This document shows positions 8,145 to 17,139 of a DNA stretch of 64,000 nucleotides, piece after piece; positions within the stretch are counted from its first letter, which is position 1; each line of letters starts with the position of its first letter. The DNA lies in contig NZ_BDAZ01000041.1 of the NCBI RefSeq assembly GCF_001612725.1, forward strand, positions 62,001 to 126,000, given 5' to 3'. The DNA is from Nocardia anaemiae NBRC 100462. GTDB taxonomy: Bacteria; Actinomycetota; Actinomycetes; Mycobacteriales; Mycobacteriaceae. The notes under the pieces are model-generated. The model did no database searches. It was not told the origin of the DNA and worked only from the letters and a program-made list of their open reading frames with translations. The position numbers and the translations under genes are program-made.

Positions 8145-9569
8145 TCAGCATTCATCGGGCGCGGGCACGCCCTGAAGGCGCTGATCCAGCCAGACCATCG
8201 CCTCCGGATAGCCGAGTCCCCCGGCGATGATGTGTTCACCGAGGACGCTGCGATACATCGCCGAGACCCCGAGATCACACTGCTCCTGGTAGAGGTTGCG
8301 CGCACCCTCGGCCGGAATCCAGAATTCCTGCTCGCCGTTGTAGATGTAGAGCGGTGTCGCGGACTTCATGTCCGCCATGCGCGTCACGTCGTAGATCTCG
8401 GTGGCGACCTCGGAGTGCAGCGGATCCGGAATCTTGGCGGCGATATCGATCGGCAGCATCAGCAACCCGACCGCACCGAAAACGCTGCCGCACAGATCTT
8501 TCAGCGGTGAGGTCGCCGCCCACTGCGCCAGATTGTTCATACTTGCCAGGATCGCCGGACGCTCCCGGCCGACGCCGAAGGTCGCGGCCAGGAACACACC
8601 CGAGGCGAGGTTGCCGTTCATGCTGCGCCCGAGGATTTCGTAGTCGGCGGGCACACCGCCGAGCGCGGCGCCGACGATCGATCCGGCCAACTCCGGCGCG
8701 TAGCTGTCGATCAGCTTCACCGCACCCTTGGTGGCGATGGCGCCGCCGGAATAGCCGGTCATACCGAACCGGCTGTCGCCGAATTCGTCGGGGCGCAGGC
8801 CGCGCACCGCGCGAATGGCATCGAGCACGGCATGTCCGGCGACGTAGGGCTCCGCGTAGGCCATCCACGGCCCCTCGTGGTCCGGAATCAGCACCGCGTA
8901 TCCGCGCAATGCCGCCAATTGCGTTGTGGGCGGCAGGAAGTCGGTGATACTGGTATTGCGTGACCAGCCGTGCGAGAAGGTGTAGCTCGGCGTGCAGTCC
9001 CGGCCGAGCGCATCGATCGGCAGGTTGTTCACAACCACCGGCCTGCTACCCGGACCGGGCCATGCGGTTGCCGGAATGATCAATGTGGCGGTGGCATACG
9101 AGGCCGCGCCCTGCGAATCGGTGGTGCGGTATTTCAGCAGCAGCGCCTGCCGCATCGGCACCAGCACCAACGGCGCGGCCGTGGCGCTGACATCGCGCAC
9201 CTCGACGAGCTCACCCGGCGCGTAATCGTCCAGATCGGCGGGCCAGGCGTCGAAGATCGGGTCGCCGATGGCGCTCGGCGCCGAGGCCTGACGCAGGGCG
9301 ACCAAGGCCGGGGACAGGGTGGTGGCCTCCTGCATCGGACCGGAAAGATGCGGCCCGGCAGCGATCGGTGGCGGCGGGATGACGCTATCGATCCACTGCT
9401 GCAGATCCGGAAGTATCGAAGCGGCATCGGTCGGAATCGGCAATGCGGGCAGACCGGGAATCGGGGGCGGGGCCGGTGCGGGCGGCGGTTCGGCCGCCGC
9501 CTCCCCCATCGCGACCGGACACACCAGTAACAGCGCGAAAACAATGACACGCAGGCAGCTCATCAACAC
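8145..9569 (-). CDS. Secreted lipase, LIP family
   Basis: A 474-residue alpha/beta hydrolase. Residues 1-27 form a Sec signal peptide (hydrophobic VIVFALLLVCPVAMG, then AAAEP), followed by a Pro-rich linker. The mature part carries family marks FSHGWSRNTS, LIPDHEGPWMAYA and the nucleophile elbow GMTGYSGGAIAT. This is the secretory LIP family, abundant in Nocardia, acting on triacylglycerols or esters outside the cell. GTG 9569 and ATG 9563 are alternative starts; neither has a strong ribosome binding site. It is about 200 bp downstream of a second lipase of the same family on the same strand, probably an old duplication. Confidence 0.88.
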   Translation of the reverse strand: MLMSCLRVIVFALLLVCPVAMGEAAAEPPPAPAPPPIPGLPALPIPTDAASILPDLQQWIDSVIPPPPIAAGPHLSGPMQEATTLSPALVALRQASAPSAIGDPIFDAWPADLDDYAPGELVEVRDVSATAAPLVLVPMRQALLLKYRTTDSQGAASYATATLIIPATAWPGPGSRPVVVNNLPIDALGRDCTPSYTFSHGWSRNTSITDFLPPTTQLAALRGYAVLIPDHEGPWMAYAEPYVAGHAVLDAIRAVRGLRPDEFGDSRFGMTGYSGGAIATKGAVKLIDSYAPELAGSIVGAALGGVPADYEILGRSMNGNLASGVFLAATFGVGRERPAILASMNNLAQWAATSPLKDLCGSVFGAVGLLMLPIDIAAKIPDPLHSEVATEIYDVTRMADMKSATPLYIYNGEQEFWIPAEGARNLYQEQCDLGVSAMYRSVLGEHIIAGGLGYPEAMVWLDQRLQGVPAPDEC

Positions 9570-9768
9570 ACGCCCCAGGGTGGAAGTCGGGTTCCCTGGC
9601 GCCCGGGTTTATGGTGCCTTCGCCCCCCGAAATGCCCCTGAGTGCCGAGGCCAGGAAGTCAGGCTAACCGAGGCGACTCGTCCGGAGACCCCGCCGTGCC
9701 CGAGTTGTGTGTGTCACGTCGCCGAATCGCAATAATCCGAGCCGAATCCGCTTGTCCGGCAATGCGGG

Positions 9769-11022
9769 TCAACAGTTGCTCGGCGCGACCTCCCCTCGGA
9801 ATCGCGCGTCCAACCAAGTCAGCGCCGCCGGAATGCCCAGGACCGCGGCGGTGAGATGGTCGGGTACCGGGATCTGCTCGGACTGCACCCGCGCCCCGGC
9901 AGCACACCAGCGCTTATCGGTGTTCACCACCGCATCGACGGGAATGAGTCCATCGATCGGCGAATGCCATTCGAAGATCGGCGTTTTCGGCACGCCGTCG
10001 TAGAGTTCGAGGCTGTTCTCCTCGACCACCGCGCGTGCGGTGGCATCGTTGATCATCGAGGTCGACTTGGCGAAGTCCAGCGCCCCGCGCCCCGCACCCG
10101 TGGCCAGGATGTCATTGGTGCAGCTGTTGGCGATCGCGGCCCGTGCGTTGAGGCCGCGCTCGTTGAGTTGGTCGCTGAGCGGGAAGCGGTCCGGATACTC
10201 CCGCTCCAGCCCGAGTCCGGCAGCCAGCGCGAGCCCGAAAACCGGATGCGAATTCAGGCCGAGGGTCTCCAGCATGGTCACCAGATTCATCGGCACACCG
10301 CCCATCGCGGCCCCGGCGATCTCCAGGTCCGGCGCGTACTCGGGCGCGAGCGCGGCCGCCCATGCGGTCGCCATGCCGCCGCCGGAGTACCCGACCATCG
10401 ATACCGGACTATTGCGCACCTGCAATTCGGCCACCTGCCGCACCGCACGGATGCCGTCGAGGGTGATCATGCCGCCCAATTTGGCGGCGCCGTAGGCGAA
10501 ATTCGGTCCGAGGTGATCCGGCAGCGCGACGCTCCAGCCGCGCGAGAGCAACACATTCCAGCCCGGCGCCTCCCGGACGATGAGGTTCGGATCGCCGGTG
10601 TAGAGCACCCGCGATACCGAGCACTCGGCGCCGAGGCCGTTGATGATGTGCTGGTAGGAGAGCAAGGGGCCGTCGGGGGCGTGCGCCTTCGGGGTGAGCA
10701 CCGTGGTGGTCGCCGCGATCGGCTGGCCTTCGGAGCTGGTGGAGCGGAAGCGCACGACGGTCACGGTGGTATCCGGGAAGATCGCCAGCGGCGGCATCAT
10801 CCGCGTCGCGATCACATCACCGGGTTTCATACCCGCCAGATCGGGCGGGGTCGCGTAGAAGGGGTCGGGATCAGGGGTGGGATACAGAGGTGTGGTGTGG
10901 GCGACGCCTGCTGCCGCCGTCAGCACCATCAGCAGACCGATCGCCATGGCCAGCGACTGTTTGCCGGTCGTTCGAATCAGGGCGCGGAGTCCGCGAATCG
11001 GTCTACGTAGGGCCGGTCTCAT
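9769..11022 (-). CDS. Secreted lipase, LIP family (second copy)
   Basis: A 417-residue homolog of the neighbouring lipase. A basic N-terminus (MRPALRRPIRGLRALIR) and hydrophobic LAMAIGLLMVLTAAAG form a signal peptide. Then come PPDLAGMKPGDVI, LPDHLGPNFAYG and the elbow SMVGYSGGGMAT. The reading frame opens 26 codons earlier, but GGAGG ten bases before this ATG and the signal peptide fix the start. The final Cys and GAECS may form disulfides, as expected outside the cytoplasm. It probably hydrolyses lipid esters; the natural substrate is unknown. Confidence 0.87.
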   Translation of the reverse strand: MRPALRRPIRGLRALIRTTGKQSLAMAIGLLMVLTAAAGVAHTTPLYPTPDPDPFYATPPDLAGMKPGDVIATRMMPPLAIFPDTTVTVVRFRSTSSEGQPIAATTTVLTPKAHAPDGPLLSYQHIINGLGAECSVSRVLYTGDPNLIVREAPGWNVLLSRGWSVALPDHLGPNFAYGAAKLGGMITLDGIRAVRQVAELQVRNSPVSMVGYSGGGMATAWAAALAPEYAPDLEIAGAAMGGVPMNLVTMLETLGLNSHPVFGLALAAGLGLEREYPDRFPLSDQLNERGLNARAAIANSCTNDILATGAGRGALDFAKSTSMINDATARAVVEENSLELYDGVPKTPIFEWHSPIDGLIPVDAVVNTDKRWCAAGARVQSEQIPVPDHLTAAVLGIPAALTWLDARFRGEVAPSNC

Positions 11023-11300
11023 CGACGTATTGCCTCCGGGAGAGTTTGGTCCAACGTTGCGAACATAGTCGACCGTGCTTGTCGAGGAGGCAAAGGGCAA
11101 GCGAAATGTTTTGAGAAATCACAACTCTCGCCGTGCAAGACAGTGGTCGATGGCCGGGCGCCTTCGTGACTGTCTCCGATCGCGAGGTGTCGTGCCTGTG
11201 ACATGTCCAGCCGATCGGCCGGACCATGTTCTCCACCATGGCGCGTGACTTACCGTCACACCTATCGACACGGATAGCCGGGTCGGAAGGAGACGGTGGC

Positions 11301-11567
11301 ATGGACGGCACTGTAAAAACTGGAACGGACTCCACCGTGCGAAACTCGGTGTATCCGACGGATCTCCAGGATCCACCGACGCGCCGGGTCACCGTCTACT
11401 TCGACGGCCCGACCCCCGAGGACGCACTCGTGCTCGAGTACGCCGCCACCCGGACCGAGGCCTGGGAATTCACCTCGGCCGCGGTCAACGCCGGGCTCAC
11501 CGTGACGGTCGACAGCAAGGTGCGTCCAGAACTGCGCCGACTGCCTTGCCGCTCGCTGTGGCACTGA
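11301..11567 (+). CDS. Small hypothetical protein
   Basis: An 88-residue protein starting at an ATG preceded by GGAAGGAG, six bases away. It contains RRVTVYFDGPTPEDALVLEYAA and a following alpha/beta stretch, ending RRLPCRSLWH. I do not recognise a family. It has no signal peptide or membrane segment and stands alone between divergent and co-directional genes. The good ribosome binding site and coding-like codon use argue that it is real. Confidence 0.6.
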   Translation: MDGTVKTGTDSTVRNSVYPTDLQDPPTRRVTVYFDGPTPEDALVLEYAATRTEAWEFTSAAVNAGLTVTVDSKVRPELRRLPCRSLWH

Positions 11568-11680
11568 CGGCGGCCGTGGCACCGCTGCCGTAACCGCTGG
11601 GCGGCCTTCGGCGGTATGGCTGTTGTGCCGCCGCGCGATGACTACTCTCGGATGGTGGACACCATGCGGGAGGATCGACG

Positions 11681-12181
11681 TTGACCCAACGGACTACCGG
11701 ACCGGCACAATGGGGTGCCGTGCTGCTGTGCTGCGGCGCGCTGGTCCCGGCTGTCGCGGCGTGCGGCGCCGACGAGACACCGTCGGCCGCGCCGACGACT
11801 ACGCCGACGACTACGGCCGCACGCGTAACCACCACGCCCCTTGCCGCACCACCGAGCGTCGATCCCTACGCCGGTATGCCGCTCATCGACCACACCACCT
11901 GGACCGAGAGCATCGACGGCCCACGCCTGCTGGTGTACCCCACCGCGGCCGGGCGGCGCGAGACCTTTCCGAATACCGAGGAACGGGCCTGGCAGGAAGT
12001 ACTCACTGACTCCCCTGACGCGGATTCGCCCGGAATGCGTGACCAGTTCGTGTGTCACTGGGTCTGGGCGCGCATGGTGCAGCCCGACAAGGAGAGCTGG
12101 AATCTGGAACCCTGGCGTCCGGCGGTCGGCTATCAGGCCACCGTGCAGGCGTCGTGTAACCCCGGAGGACCCGAACGCTGA
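11681..12181 (+). CDS. DUF2599-type lipoprotein
   Basis: A 166-residue lipoprotein: N-terminal signal with lipobox VAAC at Cys27, a Thr/Pro-rich linker, and a C-terminal domain with FVCHW and SWNLEPWRP matching the DUF2599 family found in mycobacterial and nocardial exported proteins. It would be anchored to the outer face of the cytoplasmic membrane. The start is TTG, with GGAGG seven bases upstream; no in-frame ATG fits. Function unknown. Confidence 0.72.
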   Translation: MTQRTTGPAQWGAVLLCCGALVPAVAACGADETPSAAPTTTPTTTAARVTTTPLAAPPSVDPYAGMPLIDHTTWTESIDGPRLLVYPTAAGRRETFPNTEERAWQEVLTDSPDADSPGMRDQFVCHWVWARMVQPDKESWNLEPWRPAVGYQATVQASCNPGGPER

Positions 12182-12230
12182 CCATTTCGAGCGATCTGCA
12201 CGCAATCGCTACGGCCCCGAAAGGACCCAC

Positions 12231-12926
12231 ATGCGCGTCGTCATCGCAGGCGGACACGGGAAGATCGCCCTACTGCTCGGCGGAATACTCGCTGGGCGCG
12301 GCGACGAGGTCGATAGCCTCATCCGCAATGCCGACCATGCGGACGAGGTCGCGGCCACCGGCGCACGGCCGGTCGTCTTCGATCTCGAGCACAGCACGGT
12401 GGCCGAGCTCGCCGCCGTCGTAAAAGGCTCCGACGCCTTGGTTTTCGCCGCGGGCGCCGGTGCGGGCAGTGGGGCGGCCCGCAAGTACACGGTGGACAGG
12501 GACGGTTCGGTGCTGTTGGCCGATGCCGCCGAGGCGGCCGGGGTCCGGCGGTTCGTGCAGATCTCCACCATGGGCGCGGGTAAGCCGCCCGCACCCGGCA
12601 CCGATGAGGTCTGGGCCGCCTATATCGACGCCAAGACCCAGGCCGAGGACGATCTGCGCGCCCGCGATCTGGATTGGACGATCCTGCGCCCCGGCCGCCT
12701 GCTCGATACCGCCGCGACCGACCGGATCCTGCTGAGCACGCCGCCACTTCCCTACGGCAGCGTCGCCCGTGCCGATGTCGCCGCCGTGCTCGCCGAAATT
12801 CTGTCCGCGTCACAGGCCACGCACACCACCTTGGAGCTCGTCGCGGGTGACACTCCGGTAACGCGCGCGGTCTCGGAAATTGGTAGCCAGCCGGTCGCCG
12901 AAGGCGGTGCCGCCCTTACCGATTGA
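12231..12926 (+). CDS. NAD(P)-binding atypical SDR (NmrA/YwnB-like)
   Basis: A 231-residue Rossmann protein with an N-terminal dinucleotide motif (VVIAGGHGKIALLL), FAAGAGAGSG, QISTMGAG and DWTILRPGRL, which mark the NAD(P)H-binding SDR_a5 group. The usual catalytic YxxxK is present as YIDAK. GAAAGGA precedes the ATG at good spacing. It probably acts as an oxidoreductase or redox sensor; the substrate is unknown. It is followed 32 bp later by a monooxygenase-fold gene, likely in the same operon. Confidence 0.78.
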   Translation: MRVVIAGGHGKIALLLGGILAGRGDEVDSLIRNADHADEVAATGARPVVFDLEHSTVAELAAVVKGSDALVFAAGAGAGSGAARKYTVDRDGSVLLADAAEAAGVRRFVQISTMGAGKPPAPGTDEVWAAYIDAKTQAEDDLRARDLDWTILRPGRLLDTAATDRILLSTPPLPYGSVARADVAAVLAEILSASQATHTTLELVAGDTPVTRAVSEIGSQPVAEGGAALTD

Positions 12927-12958
12927 TATTTTTCGCCGCTAGATTGGAGAACATAACC

Positions 12959-13261
12959 GTGTTCAGCCGTATCACTTCCCTGAAGCTGCGACCCGGATCC
13001 CGTGGCGAATTCCTCGATGTGGTAAGTCGCAGTGCCGCCGCATCAGTGCGCGAGGAACCCGGTTGCCTGCGATTCGATGTGTGTGCCGACCGCGTAGATC
13101 CGCATCGGTTTTTCCTCTACCAGGTCTATATCGATGAGGAGGCCGCAGAAGCGCACCGTTTCACCGAGCATTTCCTGGCCTGGCGCTGTGCGGCCGACCG
13201 ATATGTGGAGCCAGGGACTCAGGTTCACTACAGCACCGATGTGGTGGTCAATGCGAAATGA
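12959..13261 (+). CDS. Antibiotic biosynthesis monooxygenase (ABM)-fold protein
   Basis: A 100-residue dimeric alpha/beta-barrel type protein with the ABM pattern: LKLRPGSRGEFLDVV, EEPGCLRFDV, FFLYQVYIDEEAAEAH, TEHFLAW. Members act as cofactor-independent oxygenases on quinols or aromatics, or in quinone stress. The GTG start is supported by TTGGAGAA seven bases upstream. It follows the SDR gene and is followed by a strong hairpin, giving a two-gene unit. Confidence 0.78.
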   Translation: MFSRITSLKLRPGSRGEFLDVVSRSAAASVREEPGCLRFDVCADRVDPHRFFLYQVYIDEEAAEAHRFTEHFLAWRCAADRYVEPGTQVHYSTDVVVNAK

Positions 13262-13280
13262 TCGCGCCGAATTCGCCACG

Positions 13281-13302
13281 CATCCGCGCCGGTTCGCGGA
13301 TG
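13281..13302. terminator. Hairpin terminator after the ABM gene
   Basis: Arms CATCCGCG and CGCGGATG are perfect complements around a six-base loop, 20 bp after the ABM stop. The T-tract is weak. Confidence 0.6.
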
Positions 13303-13343
13303 ATTAGCAGATGCGAAAACCCAACTGCGAACGCACAATCGAT

Positions 13344-13386
13344 CGTGCAGATGTGCTTGCATATGAAAGGCACACCGACCTAAACT
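13344..13386 (+). promoter_or_regulatory. Promoter with shared palindrome, site B
   Basis: The palindrome spans 13346-13367. Its right half contains the -35 hexamer TTGCAT (13357-13362), followed after exactly 18 bp by TAAACT (13381-13386). The same arrangement and spacing recur at sites D and E. A repressor on the palindrome would cover the -35 box. Confidence 0.72.
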
Positions 13387-13491
13387 CAGTCCCGCAAGGC
13401 ATTACAGGGGACAACCAGGGGAGGCCGCGTGGGTGAACCAAGGGCCGATGTCGCCAGAGGTTTGCTGCCGCCAGACGCAAGGGGTGTTCGA

Positions 13492-13800
13492 ATGGACCAA
13501 CCACTTCACGGCGGCCGGCTCGGGATCGCCGAAGCCGCACTGGCCGACCAGCCAGCGAACGGTATAACAACTATGAGCACACCGTCGACCCGAAGCGGAC
13601 AGCGCAGTACCGCGTACTCGCGAGAAACCGCAGTCGCTTTCGTCATCGATGCCGTCGAGTCGACCGGTGCGGCCACTCGACACGATTTCGATATCGACCG
13701 GATCGTCACCACCGCGCATGCGATGGCCGACGACTGGGATCTAGAGAACCTGCAGCCAGCGACGTTCTGGCGCATCGCCTCCAGCTTCATCAAGCAGTGA
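13492..13800 (+). CDS. Small hypothetical protein of the shared-operator group
   Basis: A 102-residue protein; no recognised domain. The last 50 residues (FVIDAVESTGAATRHDFDID, then AHAMADDWDLENL) look helical and acidic. The reading frame opens further upstream at a GTG, but alignment of the leader with that of the gene at 18731 (both have GACGC-AGGGG just before the ATG) and spacing to GCAAGGGG favour this start. The transcript would have a roughly 100-nt leader from promoter B. No signal peptide or membrane segment is seen. Confidence 0.55.
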   Translation: MDQPLHGGRLGIAEAALADQPANGITTMSTPSTRSGQRSTAYSRETAVAFVIDAVESTGAATRHDFDIDRIVTTAHAMADDWDLENLQPATFWRIASSFIKQ

Positions 13801-13814
13801 TCGGTAAACACCGA
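13801..13814. terminator. Short hairpin between convergent genes
   Basis: TCGGT and ACCGA pair around AAAC directly after the stop of the small gene, facing the convergent TetR gene. The stem is only 5 bp. Confidence 0.35.
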
Positions 13815-13853
13815 CCACCGCGTCCAATGATGTAGCAGCGCAACCGAATTGCG

Positions 13854-14492
13854 TTACGCCCCAGTCGGCGATGCCCACTGTGCCGTGTAGGCCCGCAGTG
13901 CGACCTTGGCCTCGCGCAACAGATTCGGATCGCCGTCGGGATCAGATCGGAACGCCTCCTGGAGGACGGCATCGCCCATGAGATGGGCGGCGCGGCAGGC
14001 GATATCGAGTCCTTCGATGTCGGCCACCGCGCCTTGGGCGAGCATGACATCGCGTAGCGTCACCGCCATCCGGCGTTTGTGCTCGCGATCGGCGGCCCGT
14101 GCGGCCTCGTTGAAATCCTTGCCGAACCACAGCGCGCGGAAGCCGGGCTCGTCCCGGTAGACCTGGGCGAACGCGTCCACCAGGACGCCGATCGGATCGT
14201 CCCAGCGCTGGCCGCGCGCGAGTTCGAGCAGCAGGGCCGCCTTGGCCTCCAATTGCTCGATATAGGCCGCGGCGAGGGTTTCGATGACGGCCTCGCGATC
14301 CGGCAGGTACTGATACAGCGAGCCCACCGAAATGCGTGCCTCCGCAGCCACTCTGATCATGGTCAGCGCCTCGACGCCCTCCGTGGCGATCAGTCGATCG
14401 GCCACCTCGAGCACCCGCGCCAACCGCTCCCGACTGCGCGCCTGAATCGGCACGCGGCGCAGGCTCGCCTCGGGCAGTGCACGGATCGGCAC
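13854..14492 (-). CDS. TetR-family regulator of the aldolase/kinase operon
   Basis: A 212-residue TetR protein with HTH at about 30-62 (IRVAAEARISVGSLYQYL) and a C-terminal domain of the TetR_C_14/17 helical kind. It is divergent from the class II aldolase gene with only 54 bp between starts, and the gap holds a small perfect inverted repeat. The likely role is repression of the aldolase/sugar-kinase operon and of itself; the inducer would then be a sugar or sugar phosphate. That last point is inference. Confidence 0.87.
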   Translation of the reverse strand: MPIRALPEASLRRVPIQARSRERLARVLEVADRLIATEGVEALTMIRVAAEARISVGSLYQYLPDREAVIETLAAAYIEQLEAKAALLLELARGQRWDDPIGVLVDAFAQVYRDEPGFRALWFGKDFNEAARAADREHKRRMAVTLRDVMLAQGAVADIEGLDIACRAAHLMGDAVLQEAFRSDPDGDPNLLREAKVALRAYTAQWASPTGA

Positions 14493-14513
14493 GGATTACC
14501 TCCGAACGTAATG

Positions 14514-14526
14514 TGAATCATATTCA
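14514..14526. promoter_or_regulatory. Candidate TetR operator in divergent promoter
   Basis: TGAAT and ATTCA form a perfect inverted repeat with spacer CAT, centred between the TetR gene and the aldolase gene. TAGAGT lies seven bases upstream of the aldolase ATG (14534-14539), suggesting a leaderless transcript. Confidence 0.45.
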
Positions 14527-14546
14527 GGTTTAGGTAGAGTATCCGG

Positions 14547-15215
14547 ATGACCACCATCGCACCAAGCGAACGCGCCCAGGTAGCGACGGCCTGTCAGCGC
14601 TTGGCCGCGCACGGGTTGCTGATCGGCACCGCGGGCAATGTGAGCCTGCGCTGTGGTGATCTGGTCGCCATCACGGCGACCGGCGCGGTGCTCGCGGAGG
14701 TCACCGCCGAGGACGTCACGGTGGTCGATCTGTCCGGCCAGGTGGTCGCGGGACGCTACGCACCCACCTCCGAATTGGGTTTGCATCTCGATATCTATCG
14801 CACCTACACCACGCAGGCGGTCGTGCACACCCATGCACCCAAGGCGACGGCCATCGCCTGTGTGCTCGACGAGCTGCCGGTCATCCATTACCAGCAGCTG
14901 CTGCTGGGCGGTGCGACGAGGGTCGCCCCGTTCCATCCCTTCGGCACCGTCGAACTCGCGGGTGCGGTGCGAACGGCGTTGCGGGACAGGCAGTCTGCGT
15001 TGCTGGCCAATCACGGCGCGGTCACCGTCGGCGCGTCGCTGGACCGAGCCGTCGAATCCGCGCTGCTGCTGGAGTGGGCCTGCGCGCTGTATCTGGACGC
15101 GATGACGATCGGCAGGCCGCGCGAACTCACCGAACAGCAGCAGGCCGCGGTCGTCGAGGTGGCACTGCGCACCGGATACGGCACCCGCAAACCGCTGGAG
15201 AAGGACACCGAATGA
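14547..15215 (+). CDS. Class II aldolase/adducin-domain protein (FucA-like)
   Basis: A 222-residue zinc-dependent aldolase or epimerase of the AraD/FucA family. GTAGNVSLR is the phosphate-binding loop, HTHAPKATA and LANHGAV carry zinc-binding histidines, and ELGLHLDIY the acidic catalytic region. FucA-type enzymes cleave ketose-1-phosphates to dihydroxyacetone phosphate and an aldehyde. The stop overlaps the start of the following PfkB kinase, which could make the ketose-phosphate substrate. Such aldolase/kinase pairs serve deoxysugar or 5-deoxypentose salvage; which sugar is not shown by sequence. Confidence 0.85.
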   Translation: MTTIAPSERAQVATACQRLAAHGLLIGTAGNVSLRCGDLVAITATGAVLAEVTAEDVTVVDLSGQVVAGRYAPTSELGLHLDIYRTYTTQAVVHTHAPKATAIACVLDELPVIHYQQLLLGGATRVAPFHPFGTVELAGAVRTALRDRQSALLANHGAVTVGASLDRAVESALLLEWACALYLDAMTIGRPRELTEQQQAAVVEVALRTGYGTRKPLEKDTE

Positions 15216-16159
15216 ACGTAATCGCTTTGGGCGCACATGTTTTGGATATTTTAGTCCGACCCGTCGCGGCCATACCCGAAGGCCAGCAGACCGCACTGGT
15301 CGAAGACATTCGCATCACCCCGGCGGGGACGGCCGCGGGCACCGCGCTGACACTGGCCAAACTCGGCGCGAGCGTACGAACCGCGGGTGCGATCGGCGCG
15401 GATACCTCCGGCGATATCTTGCTCGGGCTGCTCGCCAAGGCGGGCATCGACACGAAACTGGTGGTGCGCAAGGAAGATCAGCCCACCTCCTCGTCGGTGC
15501 TGCCGATCCGTCCCAATGGCGAGCGTCCCAGCCTGCATCTATTGGGCGCCAACCCGTTCTACACCCTCGACGATATCGATTGGGCCGCATTGGCCGCCGC
15601 CGACCATCTGCACCTCGGCGGTCCGGAGCTGATCGGCGCGGCCGATGCCGCGCGAATCCTGCGCCACGCCAAGGACAATGGTGTCAGCACCTCGGTCGAT
15701 CTCATCGCGCCCGGCGTGTTGGGCAGCCTCGACGCCATCGCCGAGGTCCTTCCGCATACCGACTACTTTCTTCCGAATGACGAACAGGTGCTCGGCTTCA
15801 CCGGCACCACCGATCTGATGGCGGGCTGCGAAGTGCTCAAAGACGCGGGCGCAAGCGTTCTGGCGATCACCCGGGGTGCCGACGGCGCCCTACTCGTCGG
15901 CCCAGACAACCATCAGCGCATCCCCGCATTCGCCGTCGACGTCGTCGACACCACCGGCTGCGGCGACGCCTTCTCCGCCGGTTTCATCCGGGCGGTCGCA
16001 CTCGGCCGGAATCTGCGTGCCGCCGCGGTACTCGGCAATGCGGTCGCCGCACTGGTCGCCCGCGGACTCGGCAGTGACCACGGCGATTTCGATCTCGCCG
16101 CCGCGGACGCGTTCGCAGCCGAAACAAGCACTATCGACCCGAACGAGCCGGGTCGATAG
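15212..16159 (+). CDS. PfkB-family carbohydrate kinase
   Basis: A 315-residue ribokinase-type sugar or nucleoside kinase. It shows the N-terminal glycine-rich substrate region (TPAGTAAGTALTLAKLGA), VGAIGAD-like AGAIGADTSGD, and the PfkB signature 2 with the catalytic Asp in DTTGCGDAFSAGF. The ATG overlaps the aldolase stop (ATGA), so the two are translationally coupled. The last codons form one arm of a perfect 11-bp hairpin shared with the convergent XRE gene. Specific substrate unknown. Confidence 0.87.
   Translation: MNVIALGAHVLDILVRPVAAIPEGQQTALVEDIRITPAGTAAGTALTLAKLGASVRTAGAIGADTSGDILLGLLAKAGIDTKLVVRKEDQPTSSSVLPIRPNGERPSLHLLGANPFYTLDDIDWAALAAADHLHLGGPELIGAADAARILRHAKDNGVSTSVDLIAPGVLGSLDAIAEVLPHTDYFLPNDEQVLGFTGTTDLMAGCEVLKDAGASVLAITRGADGALLVGPDNHQRIPAFAVDVVDTTGCGDAFSAGFIRAVALGRNLRAAAVLGNAVAALVARGLGSDHGDFDLAAADAFAAETSTIDPNEPGR
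16131..16159. terminator. Hairpin terminator overlapping the kinase stop codon
   Basis: Arms CTATCGACCCG and CGGGTCGATAG (11 bp, perfect) flank a seven-base loop. The stem includes the last kinase codons and its TAG, and lies six bases from the end of the convergent XRE gene. It probably terminates transcription from both sides. Confidence 0.65.
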
Positions 16160-16165
16160 CGATAC

Positions 16166-17053
16166 TCAGGCCCTCTTGGCGTACTCGGCGAGGATCTTCA
16201 GCGACTCGCCGGGCGCTTCGGCCTGCACACTCAGGCGGTCCATGACCGAGAGGTACAGCGCCAGATCCTGTTTCCGATCCAGGTACAGCGCACTGGTCAG
16301 ATGTTCGAGATAGACGATGTCGGGCAGCTCGGTCTCGGCGAAACGCAAGATACTGAACGAACTGCCCGCCGCCGCGTGCTCACCCGCCGAGTACGGCAGG
16401 ACCTGCACCGTGACATTCGGTAGTTCCGCCAACTCGATGAGGTGCTCCATCTGCTCGCGGTGCACCCGCGAGCCACCGACCGGCCGATGCAGCGCGGCCT
16501 CATCGATGATCGCCCAGACGATGGGCGGATCGGCCCGGCGCAGCACCTCCTGCCGACGGATGCGGACCTGCACGCGGCGGTCCATATCGGCGTCCTCGTA
16601 CCCGAGTGACATTACGGCCCTGGCATATTCGGGCGTCTGCAGCAGCCCGGGCACCAGATGCGCCTCGTAGGTACGGATCTTGGTCGCGGCCTGCTCCAGG
16701 CCGAGGTAGGTGCCGAACCAGGACGGCAGCAGATCGCTGTAGCGATGCCACCAGCCTGGTTCGTTCGCCTGCCTGGCCAGATCAAGGAAACGCTCCCGCT
16801 CCTCGGCGTCGGTGACGCCGTACAGGGTCAGCAGGTCGCGGATATCGCGTTCCTTGAAACCGGTGCGCCCCAACTCGAGACGACTGATCTTGGCGTGTGA
16901 ACCGCGGATGGCGTCACCTGCGGCCTCACGGGTGATGCCGTTCTTCACCCGGAGGTCACGCAACTGCCCGCCCAGTGCGATCCGCAATACGGTCGGACCA
17001 CGTTCCACTACAACCGATTGCACACGACCGTCGTCATCGGGTTCTGCGATCAT
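16166..17053 (-). CDS. XRE-family regulator with DUF5753 (Scr1-type)
   Basis: A 295-residue paralog of the gene at 5964: XRE HTH at about 25-75 (ITREAAGDAIRGSHAKISRL), DUF5753 over about 95-280 (WFGTYLGLEQAA, IIDEAALHRPVGG, LPDIVYLEHLTSALYLDR). GGAGAT lies eight bases before the chosen ATG; the reading frame extends twenty codons upstream. The DUF397 gene lies 86 bp upstream on the same strand, the classic DUF397/XRE pair annotated as Scr-type toxin-antitoxin-like. It may bind the palindrome found at 17440 and at four other places in this window. Confidence 0.9.
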   Translation of the reverse strand: MIAEPDDDGRVQSVVVERGPTVLRIALGGQLRDLRVKNGITREAAGDAIRGSHAKISRLELGRTGFKERDIRDLLTLYGVTDAEERERFLDLARQANEPGWWHRYSDLLPSWFGTYLGLEQAATKIRTYEAHLVPGLLQTPEYARAVMSLGYEDADMDRRVQVRIRRQEVLRRADPPIVWAIIDEAALHRPVGGSRVHREQMEHLIELAELPNVTVQVLPYSAGEHAAAGSSFSILRFAETELPDIVYLEHLTSALYLDRKQDLALYLSVMDRLSVQAEAPGESLKILAEYAKRA

Positions 17054-17139
17054 GAAGTCATCTCCGATACTCGGGTTTGACCACAGTGTGTCACAAACAC
17101 CACGTCGAAACACACCGCACCGATCGCCTATGTTACCGC

